Counted from the stretch's first letter, positions 46,405 through 55,325 are shown. The stretch: 64,000 nucleotides of DNA from Paraburkholderia solisilvae (GCF_902859875.1 NZ_CADIKF010000029.1:1-64000); one strand, 5' to 3'. Made by a program: numbers and translations. The notes: generated from the sequence alone by a model not told the origin.

Positions 46405-46536
46405 CTTTCGTCCCTCCTTTAGGTATCCTGTGACGGATGTCGGATTGCCGAAGCAGCACAATGCCGCAGTCGTGAAGCCAGATTAGCTGGCCTGATCGCA
46501 ACCAGGGGAGTGACAAGTGTGTCGGGATTCGTCTGA

Positions 46537-47757
46537 ATGGATTCGTTGATCACCTCGGCCGCGCGCGCCCTTGCAGCCGGCGATCCGCTCGGCGCACTCA
46601 ATCGCGTGGCGTTGCGCGACGACGCGCCCGCGCTCGCACTGCGCGGCATTGCGATGGCGCAGCTTGGCGAGCTGGCTCGCGCGAAGGCGCTGGTGCGCAG
46701 CGCGGCGCGAGCGTTCGGCGCGAAAGAGGCGGTCGCGCGAGCGCGCTGCGTGGTCGCCGAAGCGGAAATCGCACTCGCATCGCGCGATCTCGGCTGGCCC
46801 GCGAAAGCGCTCGACGCGGCGCGGGCGACGCTCGAGGCGCACGGCGACCGCGTGAACGCCGCGCATGCGCGCTACCTCGCGGTGCGGCGGCTGCTGCTGA
46901 TCGGGCGCCTCGACGATGCTGAGGCTTTGCTTGCCGGACTCGAGCCCACGCCGCTGCCGCCCGCGTTGAGCGCGGCGCACGAACTGGTGGTGGCGGGTAT
47001 CGCGATGCGCCGCTTGCGCAGCGGCCCGGCACGCGCGGCGCTCGCCCGCGCGGCGCATGCGGCGCGCGTGGCCGGCATTGCGGCGCTAAGCGCGGAGGTG
47101 GAAAGCGCATCGCGGGTGCTGGATGCGCCCGCCGCCCGTAGCATTACGGGCGGCAACGAAAAGGCGTTGCTGCTCGACGAGGTGGAAGCGCTGCTGAAGT
47201 CGGACGCGCTCGTGATCGATGCGTGCCGTTATGCCGTGCGCGATGCGGATACGGTGGTGCCGCTCGCGCGGCGGCCGGTGCTGTTCACGCTGGCGCGCGC
47301 ACTCGCCGAAGCGTGGCCCGGCGATGTGCCGCGCGACACGCTGATCGCGCGCGCGTTCCGTACGAAGCACGCGGACGACACGCATCGCGCGCGATTGCGC
47401 GTCGAGCTCGGGCGCTTGCGCGCGATATTGCGCCCGCTCGCCGGCGTGCACGCGACCGCACGCGGCTTCGCGCTGGCGCCGCGCAGGCCGCGCGAAGTGG
47501 TGGTGCTTGCGCAGCCGGTCGAAGGCGAGCACGCGGCGATGCTCGCATTTCTGTCGGATGGCGAAGCGTGGTCGAGCTCGGCGCTCGCGCTTGCGCTGGG
47601 CGCAAGCCAGCGGACCGTGCAGCGCGCACTCGAATCGCTCGCGCGCGGCGGCAAGGTGCAGTCGTTCGGACGCGGCCGCGCGCAGCGCTGGATGACGCCG
47701 GCCGTGCCGGGGTTTTCGGCGGTGTTGCTGCTGGCTGGGGCGTTGCCGGATGCGTAG
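46537..47757 (+). CDS. HTH protein with helical repeat N-terminus
   Basis: 406 residues, Ala/Arg-rich. The N-terminal ~190 residues are helical repeats (TPR-like; A-L-A-L-R-G-I-A-M-A-Q-L-G-E-L-A-R-A is one). A middle segment (about 240-310) resembles a winged-helix with L-R-V-E-L-G-R-L-R, and a C-terminal HTH (about 345-385) has S-Q-R-T-V-Q-R-A-L-E-S-L-A-R-G-G. The layout suggests a DNA-binding regulator for the divergent DUF899-DUF2182 operon, by position only. Confidence 0.75.
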   Translation: MDSLITSAARALAAGDPLGALNRVALRDDAPALALRGIAMAQLGELARAKALVRSAARAFGAKEAVARARCVVAEAEIALASRDLGWPAKALDAARATLEAHGDRVNAAHARYLAVRRLLLIGRLDDAEALLAGLEPTPLPPALSAAHELVVAGIAMRRLRSGPARAALARAAHAARVAGIAALSAEVESASRVLDAPAARSITGGNEKALLLDEVEALLKSDALVIDACRYAVRDADTVVPLARRPVLFTLARALAEAWPGDVPRDTLIARAFRTKHADDTHRARLRVELGRLRAILRPLAGVHATARGFALAPRRPREVVVLAQPVEGEHAAMLAFLSDGEAWSSSALALALGASQRTVQRALESLARGGKVQSFGRGRAQRWMTPAVPGFSAVLLLAGALPDA

Positions 47758-47775
47758 CACCTGGAGGAAACGCGT

Positions 47776-48150
47776 CTACGACACATAGCAGAAGGATTGG
47801 GGCGCGACGCCGCTTTCCAGCACGGACGGCAACTCAAGCGGCTTCTCGTAGCGCCGCGCATCCTTCACCTTGATCGCGTGCGCGACCTCACGCCCGGCGA
47901 AATACTCGTTGAAGAACCGCTTCGTAATGCCGGAAAACCCCTTGGTACGAGACCACAGTTTGCGAGGCGATTCGGAGATGAATCCGTCAATATCGAACTC
48001 GCCGACAACCTTTCCCACCGGCTTCGTGGCATAGATCAGGGCGGTCTTTACGCCTGACGCCTTCGGAAGCGCCTTTCTGAATTCGAAATGCTTTTCTCCG
48101 AGAAGGATCTTCTCGGCAAATTCGGGCTTAATGGATAACAAGACTTTCAT
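47776..48150 (-). CDS. ASCH-domain protein
   Basis: 124 residues from the ATG at 48150 (aaggggg 5 nt before). The PUA-like ASCH fold is indicated by L-L-S-I-K-P-E-F-A-E-K-I-L-L-G-E-K-H-F-E-F-R-K at the N-terminus, a V-G-E-F-D-I-D strand, and A-H-A-I-K-V with a C-terminal P-Q-S-F-C-Y-V strand. ASCH domains bind RNA or modified nucleotides in characterised members. The gene overlaps the GNAT gene by 23 bp and shares its lower GC and codon use, so the two form one unit. Confidence 0.85.
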   Translation of the reverse strand: MKVLLSIKPEFAEKILLGEKHFEFRKALPKASGVKTALIYATKPVGKVVGEFDIDGFISESPRKLWSRTKGFSGITKRFFNEYFAGREVAHAIKVKDARRYEKPLELPSVLESGVAPQSFCYVS

Positions 48151-49177
48151 GCACACCCCCTTGTCTAATGATGTTGAGAAACTGCGCATGGGTAAGGGGC
48201 AGAAAGCCCCAATACGCGCTTGCGTCCAGTCCGGCATTTTCAATCATCGCGCCACGCGTGATTCGCTTCTTCAACGCGATGTTGTATGTAAAACGGATCA
48301 CATAAGGATAACGCCGGGTCGCCCAGAAGCGGCTTAACTCGTCTTCCGTGAAGACGCTGTACGGTCTGCAATAGACTAGAAACGCATCGCGGGATGGAAA
48401 AGAGTGGATCGAACGAAATTCTTCGACGACGCAAACCGACGTCGCAACGGAGCGATGATGAGCGGCCCCCAGCCCGTCGGAGGTTCGGTAAATTAACAGC
48501 ACGTCGCCGAGCCTGAGCGCGTCCACGCCCCTCATTGCAGTGAGATACACCTTATGGATGCTATTGGTATGCGAAACGTCCTGCACGATGTCCGCAGTTT
48601 CCGTCTTGAGAATCGAGTCCGGTAGCAAGCGCGTATGCCATTCAGGCTTTAGCGAAAGCAGATACGCTCGTTGACCGGCAAGCCTCACGACCGGGTACCG
48701 CGCGACGACATCGTCATGAACGTCGCAGAGCCGTTTGACGAACACCGATTCAATGCCATTGACAGATGTCTTGGACGCGCGCCGGATGAAGCCGTAGCGC
48801 TCTAACAGCGCGATCAACGCGGCATGCTCGTCGAAGACCGTCACATAGATCTCCTGGACACCTTCGTAGGTCGCATGATCGAAAATCTTCTTGATAAACC
48901 GTTCACCGAGTTTCGTACCATGCGCGTTGATCTTGAGCGTTCCGATTTTTAAGCGTTTGGCAGCTGGCAACACTGGATCGACATCGGAAACGGCGCCTTC
49001 CTCAATCTTTATGTACAGAAAGCCATCGATAGCACCATTCTGGTTTGTGAAAACGTAAGCAGTATCTTGATTTTTTCTGACAAACCATTCCGAGAACTCG
49101 GAATAGCTAGCTTTAAGCGAGTCAAAGAACGGATCGTTCAGGTCGATATCTCGAAAGTATTTACGCTCAAGCAGCAT
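48128..49177 (-). CDS. GNAT acetyltransferase fused to a PUA/EVE-like domain
   Basis: 349 residues with a strong gggggg ribosome site before the ATG at 49177. The N-terminal GNAT domain covers about 1-150, with the acetyl-CoA loop near I-N-A-H-G-T-K-L-G-E-R-F (83-94) and L-L-E-R-Y-G-F. Residues about 175-345 form a PUA/EVE-like domain (S-L-K-P-E-W-H, L-R-L-G-D-V-L-L-I-Y-R-T at 221-232, P-Y-V-I-R-F-T-Y). A target on RNA or a nucleobase is inferred from the domain pairing. Regional GC is about 40-50% here against about 65% in neighbours, a sign of transfer. Confidence 0.8.
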   Translation of the reverse strand: MLLERKYFRDIDLNDPFFDSLKASYSEFSEWFVRKNQDTAYVFTNQNGAIDGFLYIKIEEGAVSDVDPVLPAAKRLKIGTLKINAHGTKLGERFIKKIFDHATYEGVQEIYVTVFDEHAALIALLERYGFIRRASKTSVNGIESVFVKRLCDVHDDVVARYPVVRLAGQRAYLLSLKPEWHTRLLPDSILKTETADIVQDVSHTNSIHKVYLTAMRGVDALRLGDVLLIYRTSDGLGAAHHRSVATSVCVVEEFRSIHSFPSRDAFLVYCRPYSVFTEDELSRFWATRRYPYVIRFTYNIALKKRITRGAMIENAGLDASAYWGFLPLTHAQFLNIIRQGGVHESLVIH

Positions 49178-49557
49178 TTTCCCCCCTATTTTTAGTGTGG
49201 AATCCTCATATCTATGATGTGATAAAGCGGAGGATATTGGAAGGCGCGGGCACAGTGAAATCGATCAGACGTTGGGCCCCGCCTTCGAGTCAGACCATGC
49301 GGTCGTGGCAACGATATCGGACCGCAGCCGAGCGGTGGCCGACCTGAGTGATGCCTATCAGCATCAATTCATCACAAATCAGAATGCATCGAATCTCATC
49401 AATTCATTTTTTATGATGCGGGTTGACGCCTATCCTGTGTGGGTCGCCAGCGCGCATCGCGTCACGGGTCGCGCCGCCAGCATTCAGTGAAATGACGTGA
49501 TGTCATCGACGTCCTCCCGCGTGCGGCGCGGCATGGACTGACCAACACGAGGGTCCC
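49178..49557. other. AT-rich intergenic region between the GNAT cassette and the MFS gene
   Basis: 380 bp. It contains an 11-bp direct repeat CATCAATTCAT (49362-49372 and 49397-49407) in an AT-rich patch. An open frame at 49272-49490 has no ribosome site or family resemblance. It should hold the leftward GNAT promoter and the rightward MFS promoter. It may be the edge of a transferred segment; no att repeat was found. Confidence 0.45.
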
Positions 49558-50820
49558 ATGGCACTTTCCGCCGACGCACTCGAACCGGCGCACGCACCGC
49601 AATCCGAACCCGCCAGCTACGTGCTGCGCAACCAGTCGTACTGGCAACGCAATCTCGCCGTCTGCGTATTCGGCTCGTTCACCACGCTCGTCAGCCTGAG
49701 CATGCTGCTGCCGTTCCTGCCGTTGTACGTTGCGCAACTCGGCGTGAAGTCGCCGGCCGACGTCGTGCAATGGTCCGGCGTCTCGTTCGGCGCGACCTTC
49801 TTCGGCACCGCGATCACCGCGCCGATCTGGGGGCGTCTTGCCGATCGCTACGGCCGCAAACCGATGCTCGTGCGCGCGGCGCTCGGCATGGCGGTCGTGA
49901 TGTCGCTGATCGGCATCGCGCACAGCGTCACCGAGCTCGTCGCGCTGCGCCTCGTGGCCGGCCTGGTCGGCGGGTACGCGTCGGCTTCCATCGTGATGAT
50001 CGGCACGCAAGCGCCGCGCGAGCGCGCCGGATGGGCGCTCGGCGTGCTCTCCACCGGCGCGCTGTCAGGCAATCTGATCGGGCCGCTGGTCGGCGGCTTC
50101 CTGCCGGATCTGGTCGGCATTCGCGGCACGTTCTTCGTCGGCGGCGCAATGATCGCCGTCGCGGCCGCCGCGACCATCCTCTTCGTGCGCGAAGATTTCG
50201 ACCGCCACGCCGATACGAAGCCCCGCAGCGACGCGACCGGCGAGCGCAGCCCGAACGCGCATCGCGCGGTCATCGCGTCGCTGCTCGTCACCGCGATGAC
50301 GGTGCTGTTCGCCAATATGTCGATCGAGCCGATCATCACCGTGTACGTCGCCCAGCTCGGCGTGCCGCACGCACACCTCGCGCGCATGGCCGGCATCATC
50401 ATGGCGGCATCCGCGTTCGGCAGCATGCTGACCGCGCCGCGCCTGGGTGCGCTCGCCGATCGCATCGGCAGCTGGAACGTGATCATCGGCTGCCTCGTGG
50501 TGACCGGCCTGCTGATGCTGCCGCAAGCGTTCGTCACGCACTGGTGGCAGTTGGCGCTGCTGCGCGGCCTGATGGGCATGACGATCGCGGGCCTGTTGCC
50601 GTCGATCGCGAAGATGGTGCGTCACCTCGTCGACGAAAGCCACTCGGGCAAGACGCTCGGCTATCTGCAATCGGCGCAATTCTCCGGACAGGTGATCGGC
50701 CCACTCGTCGGCGGCCAGATCGGCGCGCATGCGGGCCTGCATCAGGTGTTCTTCGTGACCGGCACGCTGCTCGTGTTGTGCGCGGCGTTGAACTACTGGA
50801 TGCGTGCGCGTAGTGCTTAG
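49558..50820 (+). CDS. MFS multidrug-type exporter (MdtG-like)
   Basis: 420 residues, twelve predicted membrane helices. The motif A region is G-R-L-A-D-R-Y-G-R-K (about 96-105) and the second copy is G-A-L-A-D-R-I-G near 300; motif C is in the G-P-L-V-G-G-F-L segment (about 178-185). Start ATG has gagggtccc upstream. It resembles proton-driven drug exporters of the DHA1 group. The substrate is unknown. It lies alone. Confidence 0.9.
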   Translation: MALSADALEPAHAPQSEPASYVLRNQSYWQRNLAVCVFGSFTTLVSLSMLLPFLPLYVAQLGVKSPADVVQWSGVSFGATFFGTAITAPIWGRLADRYGRKPMLVRAALGMAVVMSLIGIAHSVTELVALRLVAGLVGGYASASIVMIGTQAPRERAGWALGVLSTGALSGNLIGPLVGGFLPDLVGIRGTFFVGGAMIAVAAAATILFVREDFDRHADTKPRSDATGERSPNAHRAVIASLLVTAMTVLFANMSIEPIITVYVAQLGVPHAHLARMAGIIMAASAFGSMLTAPRLGALADRIGSWNVIIGCLVVTGLLMLPQAFVTHWWQLALLRGLMGMTIAGLLPSIAKMVRHLVDESHSGKTLGYLQSAQFSGQVIGPLVGGQIGAHAGLHQVFFVTGTLLVLCAALNYWMRARSA

Positions 50821-51028
50821 TGCGTAACGCGTTGGGCGTTGGGCGCAGTGCATCGGGCGTCACGCCTCACGCATCAGGCCGGCGTGCCGATTCACGATTC
50901 GCGACGGTCTTGTTACTCCCCGGCGTCGCGGTCGAGCGGATAGGATGCCTGCATCGACACACCATCTGGACTCGCTGCACAATGCCAGCCAGGCGCTAAA
51001 GCGTTCACCAGACCCCACGGGAGACATC

Positions 51029-51664
51029 ATGAAACGATCCGCCGCCGAAGTGCTTCACGAGTATGGCCCGTTCCCCGGCGTCGACAAGATAGGCGGCGTC
51101 ACCTATGACGGTCAGCGCGTATGGATTGCGGCCGGCGCGACACTCAAGGCATTCGATCCGTCGACCGGCAACACGCTGCGCTCGATCGACGTCGCAGCCG
51201 ACGCGGGCACCGCGTTCGACGGCCGGCACCTGTTTCAGATTGCCGATAGCCGCATCCAGAAGATCGACCCGGACACCGGCCGCGTGCTCGCGACCATTCC
51301 CGCGCCGGGCAATGGCGGCGATTCCGGCCTCACATGGGCCGAGGGCACGTTATGGGTCGGTGTGTACCGCGAACGCAAGATCCATCAGATCGATCCGCAG
51401 ACCGGCGCGATTCTGCGCACGATCGAATCGAATCGCTTCGTCACCGGCGTCACGTGGGTCGACTCGGAACTCTGGCATGCGACGTGGGAAAACGACGCAA
51501 GCGAGTTGCGGCATGTGGATACGCAAACGGGAGAGGTGCTCGAAAAGCTCGATATGCCGTCGGGTATCGGCGTATCGGGACTCGAGTCGAACGGGGCCGA
51601 CGTGTTCTATTGCGGCGGCGGCACGAGCGGCAAGGTGCGCGCAGTGCGCAAACCGAAGAAATAA
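51029..51664 (+). CDS. Beta-propeller repeat protein, glutamine-cyclotransferase-like
   Basis: 211 residues from an ATG with acgggag upstream. It has no signal peptide. Repeated blades read G-V-T-Y-D-G-Q-R-V-W-I-A, I-Q-K-I-D-P-D-T-G-R-V-L-A-T-I and H-Q-I-D-P-Q-T-G-A-I-L-R-T-I. The D-P-x-T-G turns mark PQQ/YVTN/Vgb-like propellers. At 211 residues it has about four to five blades, so it may be a partial propeller or associate with another. No catalytic function assigned. Confidence 0.8.
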   Translation: MKRSAAEVLHEYGPFPGVDKIGGVTYDGQRVWIAAGATLKAFDPSTGNTLRSIDVAADAGTAFDGRHLFQIADSRIQKIDPDTGRVLATIPAPGNGGDSGLTWAEGTLWVGVYRERKIHQIDPQTGAILRTIESNRFVTGVTWVDSELWHATWENDASELRHVDTQTGEVLEKLDMPSGIGVSGLESNGADVFYCGGGTSGKVRAVRKPKK

Positions 51665-51684
51665 CGTTATACGAATCGCTTGGT

Positions 51685-51712
51685 TTGAGTGCGCCGGAGG
51701 AGCCGATAGAAT
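51685..51712 (+). promoter_or_regulatory. Sigma-70-type promoter of candidate sRNA
   Basis: TTGAGT at 51685-51690 and TAGAAT at 51707-51712 separated by 16 bp. Both differ from consensus in two positions or fewer. It lies 20 bp after the beta-propeller stop, facing a region with no open gene but with a terminator. Confidence 0.55.
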
Positions 51713-51718
51713 GGTCTC

Positions 51719-51887
51719 GTCTCCTCTGTGAATCCAACGCTGCGTAAGTCACGGTCAGCGGTTCGACACTGACCGCGGTTTGTGCAGCGAGTCGACCGAA
51801 GTGGGCGCTTTAGCGCTTGCTTTGGCCAGTCTTTGGACATGGGTTTAGGTCCCGGTATCGATCGATGCCGGGACTTTTTTCTTTTTT
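51719..51887 (+). ncRNA. Candidate small RNA, about 165-170 nt
   Basis: The region from the predicted start near 51719 to the terminator has no coding gene. It can fold into hairpins: CGGTCAG (51751-51757) with CTGACCG (51768-51774), and GCGC (51805-51808) with GCGC (51813-51816), followed by the terminator stem. It lies between the beta-propeller gene and the convergent TauD-family gene. I did not recognise a known family (it does not look like 6S or tmRNA). It could instead be a long 3' UTR of the upstream gene. Confidence 0.5.
51849..51887 (+). terminator. Intrinsic terminator
   Basis: GTCCCGG (51849-51855) pairs with CCGGGAC (51868-51874), with a self-complementary ATCGATCGAT centre, followed by a T-rich run TTTTTTCTTTTTT at 51875-51887. 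This is the best Rho-independent terminator in the window. It serves the candidate sRNA and the beta-propeller transcript. Confidence 0.85.
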
Positions 51888-51923
51888 GCCACACATGTCA
51901 ACGAAGCGACGCCGCGCTACCGC

Positions 51924-52829
51924 TCAGAACGGCGCATCGCCTTCAATCGTCGTGCGGTACAGCTTGCGCCGCAGATGATCGGGCGTGCCCGCCGCGAGAT
52001 GCATCAGCGAGCGGTTGTCCCAGAACACCATGTCGTGGTCGCGCCATTGATGCCGGTACACGTATTCGGCACGCACGCTGTGCGCGAACAGTTCGTCGAG
52101 CAGCACGCGGCTTTCGTCTTCCGGCAGACCGACGATGCGCGTCGTGAAATGCTCGCTGACGAACAGCGCCTTGCGGCCGGTTTCCGGATGCGTGCGCACC
52201 ACCGGGTGCACCACCGGCTTCACTTCGGCGATCTGCTCCGGCGTCAGGTTCGGGCGCCACGGACTGCGCGCCTGCAATTCCGCATAGCGCGCGAGATACG
52301 TATGCTCGGCGCGCAGACCTTGAATCGCGTTGCGCAGCGCATCGGGCAGCGCGTCATACGCGGCGTGCATGTTCGCGAACAGCGTATCGCCGCCTTCGGC
52401 CGGCAGTTCCTGCGCGTGCAGCAGCGAGCCGAGGCTCGGCTTTTCCTTGTACGACAGATCCGAATGCCAGAAGTGGCCCGCGTCGCCGAGGCCGATCGGC
52501 TTGCCGTTCTCGACGATGTTCGAGACGATCAGCATCTCCGGGTGCGCGGGCAGCGCAAACTGATGCAGCACGTGTTTCTGCAGCGGGCCGAAACGGCGAC
52601 TGAATGCGACGTGCTGCTCCGGCGTGATGCGCTGGTCGCGGAACACCACGACGTGGTAATCGAGGTGCGCGCGGTGGATACGCGCGAAGTCATGGTCGGC
52701 GAGCGGTTTCGATAGATCGAGACCGATCACTTCGGCGCCGAGCGGCGCGTCGAACGCGACGATGTCGAAATCCTGCTGAAGCCGGGCCGATGGATTCGCG
52801 GACTGCTCGGCGAGCGCGGGCGTGGACAC
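51924..52829 (-). CDS. TauD/TfdA family 2-oxoglutarate/Fe(II) dioxygenase
   Basis: 301 residues from a GTG at 52829 with ggag 8 nt before it; a GTG three codons earlier has no spacing for that site. The iron facial triad is His122-x-Asp124 (F-W-H-S-D-L-S-Y) with distal His277 (M-H-L-A-A-G), and Arg in the R-R-K-L-Y-R-T region binds 2-oxoglutarate. The family includes taurine and 2,4-D dioxygenases and alkylsulfatases. No transporter lies adjacent. The substrate is unknown. The gene converges on the sRNA. Confidence 0.92.
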   Translation of the reverse strand: MSTPALAEQSANPSARLQQDFDIVAFDAPLGAEVIGLDLSKPLADHDFARIHRAHLDYHVVVFRDQRITPEQHVAFSRRFGPLQKHVLHQFALPAHPEMLIVSNIVENGKPIGLGDAGHFWHSDLSYKEKPSLGSLLHAQELPAEGGDTLFANMHAAYDALPDALRNAIQGLRAEHTYLARYAELQARSPWRPNLTPEQIAEVKPVVHPVVRTHPETGRKALFVSEHFTTRIVGLPEDESRVLLDELFAHSVRAEYVYRHQWRDHDMVFWDNRSLMHLAAGTPDHLRRKLYRTTIEGDAPF

Positions 52830-53014
52830 GAACAACACTCCATCGAAAGAAAACGACCAATCTACGGCCGCATGTTGCTGCGCGTCAACGATGCAAATAG
52901 GATACGTTTATTCCGGAATGGCATAAGGGCCTGGCGTAGCGCAGCGGCGCGGCCGCGCGGCGGGCTCTCAGGTGTCCCGTCGGTCGTCCCTCAAGTCACG
53001 CGTTTGAGTCGCGT

Positions 53015-53096
53015 CCTCAGTTGGCCCCTCAGTTGGCCCCTCAGTTGCCCCCCCCAGTTGACCCCTCAGTCGCCCCATCCGTCGCGCCCTCACTCG
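53015..53096. repeat. 12-bp degenerate minisatellite ending at the SulP stop
   Basis: The first two units are identical CCTCAGTTGGCC at 53015-53026 and 53027-53038; about five more diverged copies (11-15 bp) continue to about 53096, with a C-tract at 53047-53055. The array reaches into the last codons of the SulP gene (stop at 53090-53092). Confidence 0.75.
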
Positions 53097-54847
53097 TCCC
53101 AGTCGCGCCACTCGACGTCGTGCTGCTCGAGATACGCGTCGACCGCCACGCCGAGCGTCGGAAACGTGCGTTCAGCGATCAGCCCCGCGGACATGCCGTA
53201 GCGGACCAGCAGATCCTTCACCGGCCCCTTCAGCTCCGCGAAGTAGATCCCGATATTCTTGTCCTTCAGTTCGTCACGCAGTTCGCGCAAAATGCCGGCC
53301 GCGGTCACGTCGACATCGGTGATCGGCTCGGCCGCGACGACGAGCCAGTTGGTCGGCGTATCCGCTGCCGCGATCGCCCGCCAGACGCGATCGCGAAAGA
53401 TCTCCGCATTCGCGAAAAATAGCGGCGCGTCCCAGCGAAACAGCACGAGCCCCGGAATGCGGCGCGCATCCGGATGGCGCGACACGTCGTGATAGCCCTT
53501 GCGTCCTTCGACGCGGCCGAGCACCGCATCGTACGGCCGCCACGCGCGCCACACGAAAGCGAGCAGCGCAAGACCGATCGCGATGAAAATGCCTTGAATC
53601 ACGCCGACCAGCGCGACACCGGCAAAACAGGCGATCGACTGCAAAAACTCGCTGGGCCGCAAGCGCAGCAGCGCGGCCACCGCGCGCAGTTCGAACAGCC
53701 CGATCGCCGCCGCGATCACCACCGCGGCGAGCGCGGCCGTCGGCAAGGTGCGCAGCAACGCCGGCGCGAACATCAGCAACGCGGCAACACAGAGTGCGGC
53801 AATCACGCCGGTCAACTGCGAGCGCGCGCCCGACGATTCGGCGACTGCCGTGCGCGACGAACTGCTCGTCACCGGAAACCCCTGAAACAGGCCGGCCACG
53901 ATATTGGCGGCGCCGAGCGCCACCAGTTCCTGATCGCGATCGACCTGTTGCCGGGTGCGGCCGGCAAATACGCGCGACAGCACGCTGATGTCTGCCAGCG
54001 AAATCAGCGCGACCGCGATCGCACCGGGCAGCAGATCGATCACCTGCTGCAGCGACACCCATGGCACCGCCACGTGCGGCAAGCCGCGCGGCAGACTGCC
54101 GACGATCGGCACCTGCGCGGTTCGATCGAGCGCGAACACCGCGACGGCCACCGCGGCGCCGGCGACCGCGACCAGGATGCCGGGAATGCGCGGCGCCCAA
54201 CGCTTGCAGCCGAAGATCACTGCGAGGCTCGCCACACCGAGCACGCACGCGACCCAGTTGATCTTGCCGTCCAGCACGCCGCGCACGAACCCGGCGGCCT
54301 CCGCGGGCAGACTGCTGCCATCGACACCGAAACCCAGCAGCTTCGGCGCCTGGCCGATCACAACGGTCAGCGCGACGCCGTTCAGATAGCCATCGCGAAT
54401 CGGCTTCGATAAAAGGTCGGTCACGAAGCCGAGGCGAAACAGGCCGACCAGCACGCACAGGATGCCCGACAGCACGGCCAGCATGCTGGCCGCGACGATC
54501 AGCCGCTCAGGCTGCGTGCCGGCGATCGGCAGGATGATCGACGCGATCAGCGCGCCGAGCGCGGAATCGGGACCGAGCACGAGAAACCGGCTCGGCCCGA
54601 ACAGCGCATAGGCGAAGGTGCAGGCGATGGTCGCATAGAGCCCGAAAATCGGCGGCAGGTGCGCCGCTTCCGCGTAACCCATGCCGGCCGGCACGAGCAC
54701 CGACGTCAGCACGATGCCGGACACGATATCGCTGCGCAGCCAGTCGCGCCGGTACGCGCGCACTGTCGCAAGGCCCGGCAGCCGCTGCAGCCAGCGCTGA
54801 TGCCGGAGCATGCGCGCCGCGGTTGCGCCGTTCGAGCTCGAACTCAT
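53090..54847 (-). CDS. SulP-family anion transporter with STAS domain
   Basis: 585 residues from the ATG at 54847, with gggag 8 nt before it. About ten to twelve membrane helices in the first ~430 residues, with the SulP signature L-P-P-I-F-G-L-Y-A-T-I near residue 68 and a G-x-x-x-S-S-S-S/T region in the middle. A C-terminal STAS domain (about 440-575) contains D-V-D-V-T-A-A-G-I. Substrate may be sulfate, bicarbonate or another anion. Divergent from the deacetylase gene. Confidence 0.92.
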   Translation of the reverse strand: MSSSSNGATAARMLRHQRWLQRLPGLATVRAYRRDWLRSDIVSGIVLTSVLVPAGMGYAEAAHLPPIFGLYATIACTFAYALFGPSRFLVLGPDSALGALIASIILPIAGTQPERLIVAASMLAVLSGILCVLVGLFRLGFVTDLLSKPIRDGYLNGVALTVVIGQAPKLLGFGVDGSSLPAEAAGFVRGVLDGKINWVACVLGVASLAVIFGCKRWAPRIPGILVAVAGAAVAVAVFALDRTAQVPIVGSLPRGLPHVAVPWVSLQQVIDLLPGAIAVALISLADISVLSRVFAGRTRQQVDRDQELVALGAANIVAGLFQGFPVTSSSSRTAVAESSGARSQLTGVIAALCVAALLMFAPALLRTLPTAALAAVVIAAAIGLFELRAVAALLRLRPSEFLQSIACFAGVALVGVIQGIFIAIGLALLAFVWRAWRPYDAVLGRVEGRKGYHDVSRHPDARRIPGLVLFRWDAPLFFANAEIFRDRVWRAIAAADTPTNWLVVAAEPITDVDVTAAGILRELRDELKDKNIGIYFAELKGPVKDLLVRYGMSAGLIAERTFPTLGVAVDAYLEQHDVEWRDWDE

Positions 54848-55325
54848 TCGACTTCTCCCGCGCAAGGGCCCGGCGCGCCGCGCGCGAGGCCAGATCGGCA
54901 AACGTTCGCACAATGAGGCATGCGGTTGAACCGGCTGACGCGGTAAGCTGCGGTTCAATCAGGTCTATCAAAGAACGTCTAGAACAAAGTGACCGAAAGG
55001 TCAAAATGAATCGTCGGCGCCGCAATGTTCGCAAAGCGCTGCGTTGATCGGATCAGTCCGGATCGGATCGTTTCGTTTCGTTTCGTTTCGGCACGCGCCG
55101 CAGCGGTCGCCCAATGTAACGAGTTGAGCAGGTTCATAAACGAAAGGCTATAGCGTGCCAAAGTTTGTTTGATTATTCGCGACGCCGCGCGCCGCCCTAC
55201 ACTCGTCGGATTGACGCGAGGCGGGGTTCGGTCGCGACGCGTGGCGCCGCGAACCGGCCTCGCCTTCCCCGCAACCTCCCGATGCACAGGAGATGAGATG
55301 CCGGCCCGCCCGGTCATCAGCCCCC
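54848..55325. other. Divergent SulP/deacetylase control region
   Basis: 478 bp. It includes a pentanucleotide run TTTCG x4 at 55071-55090 and overlapping CGGATC copies just before it (55048-55070). No gene seen. The ATG at 55293 in the deacetylase frame directly abuts aggag and is unlikely to be used. Confidence 0.45.

Noticed and set aside
49272..49490. A 72-codon plus-strand frame beside the GNAT gene.
   Set aside because: No ribosome site, weak composition, and it lies in the AT-rich intergenic stretch.
50821..50880. Possible fourth short repeat after the MFS gene.
   Set aside because: Only a GCGTTGG duplication is clear; the rest is too irregular to call.
51719..51887. The candidate sRNA as 6S RNA or tmRNA.
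   Set aside because: It lacks the long closing stem of 6S and any tag-peptide frame or tRNA-like end of tmRNA.
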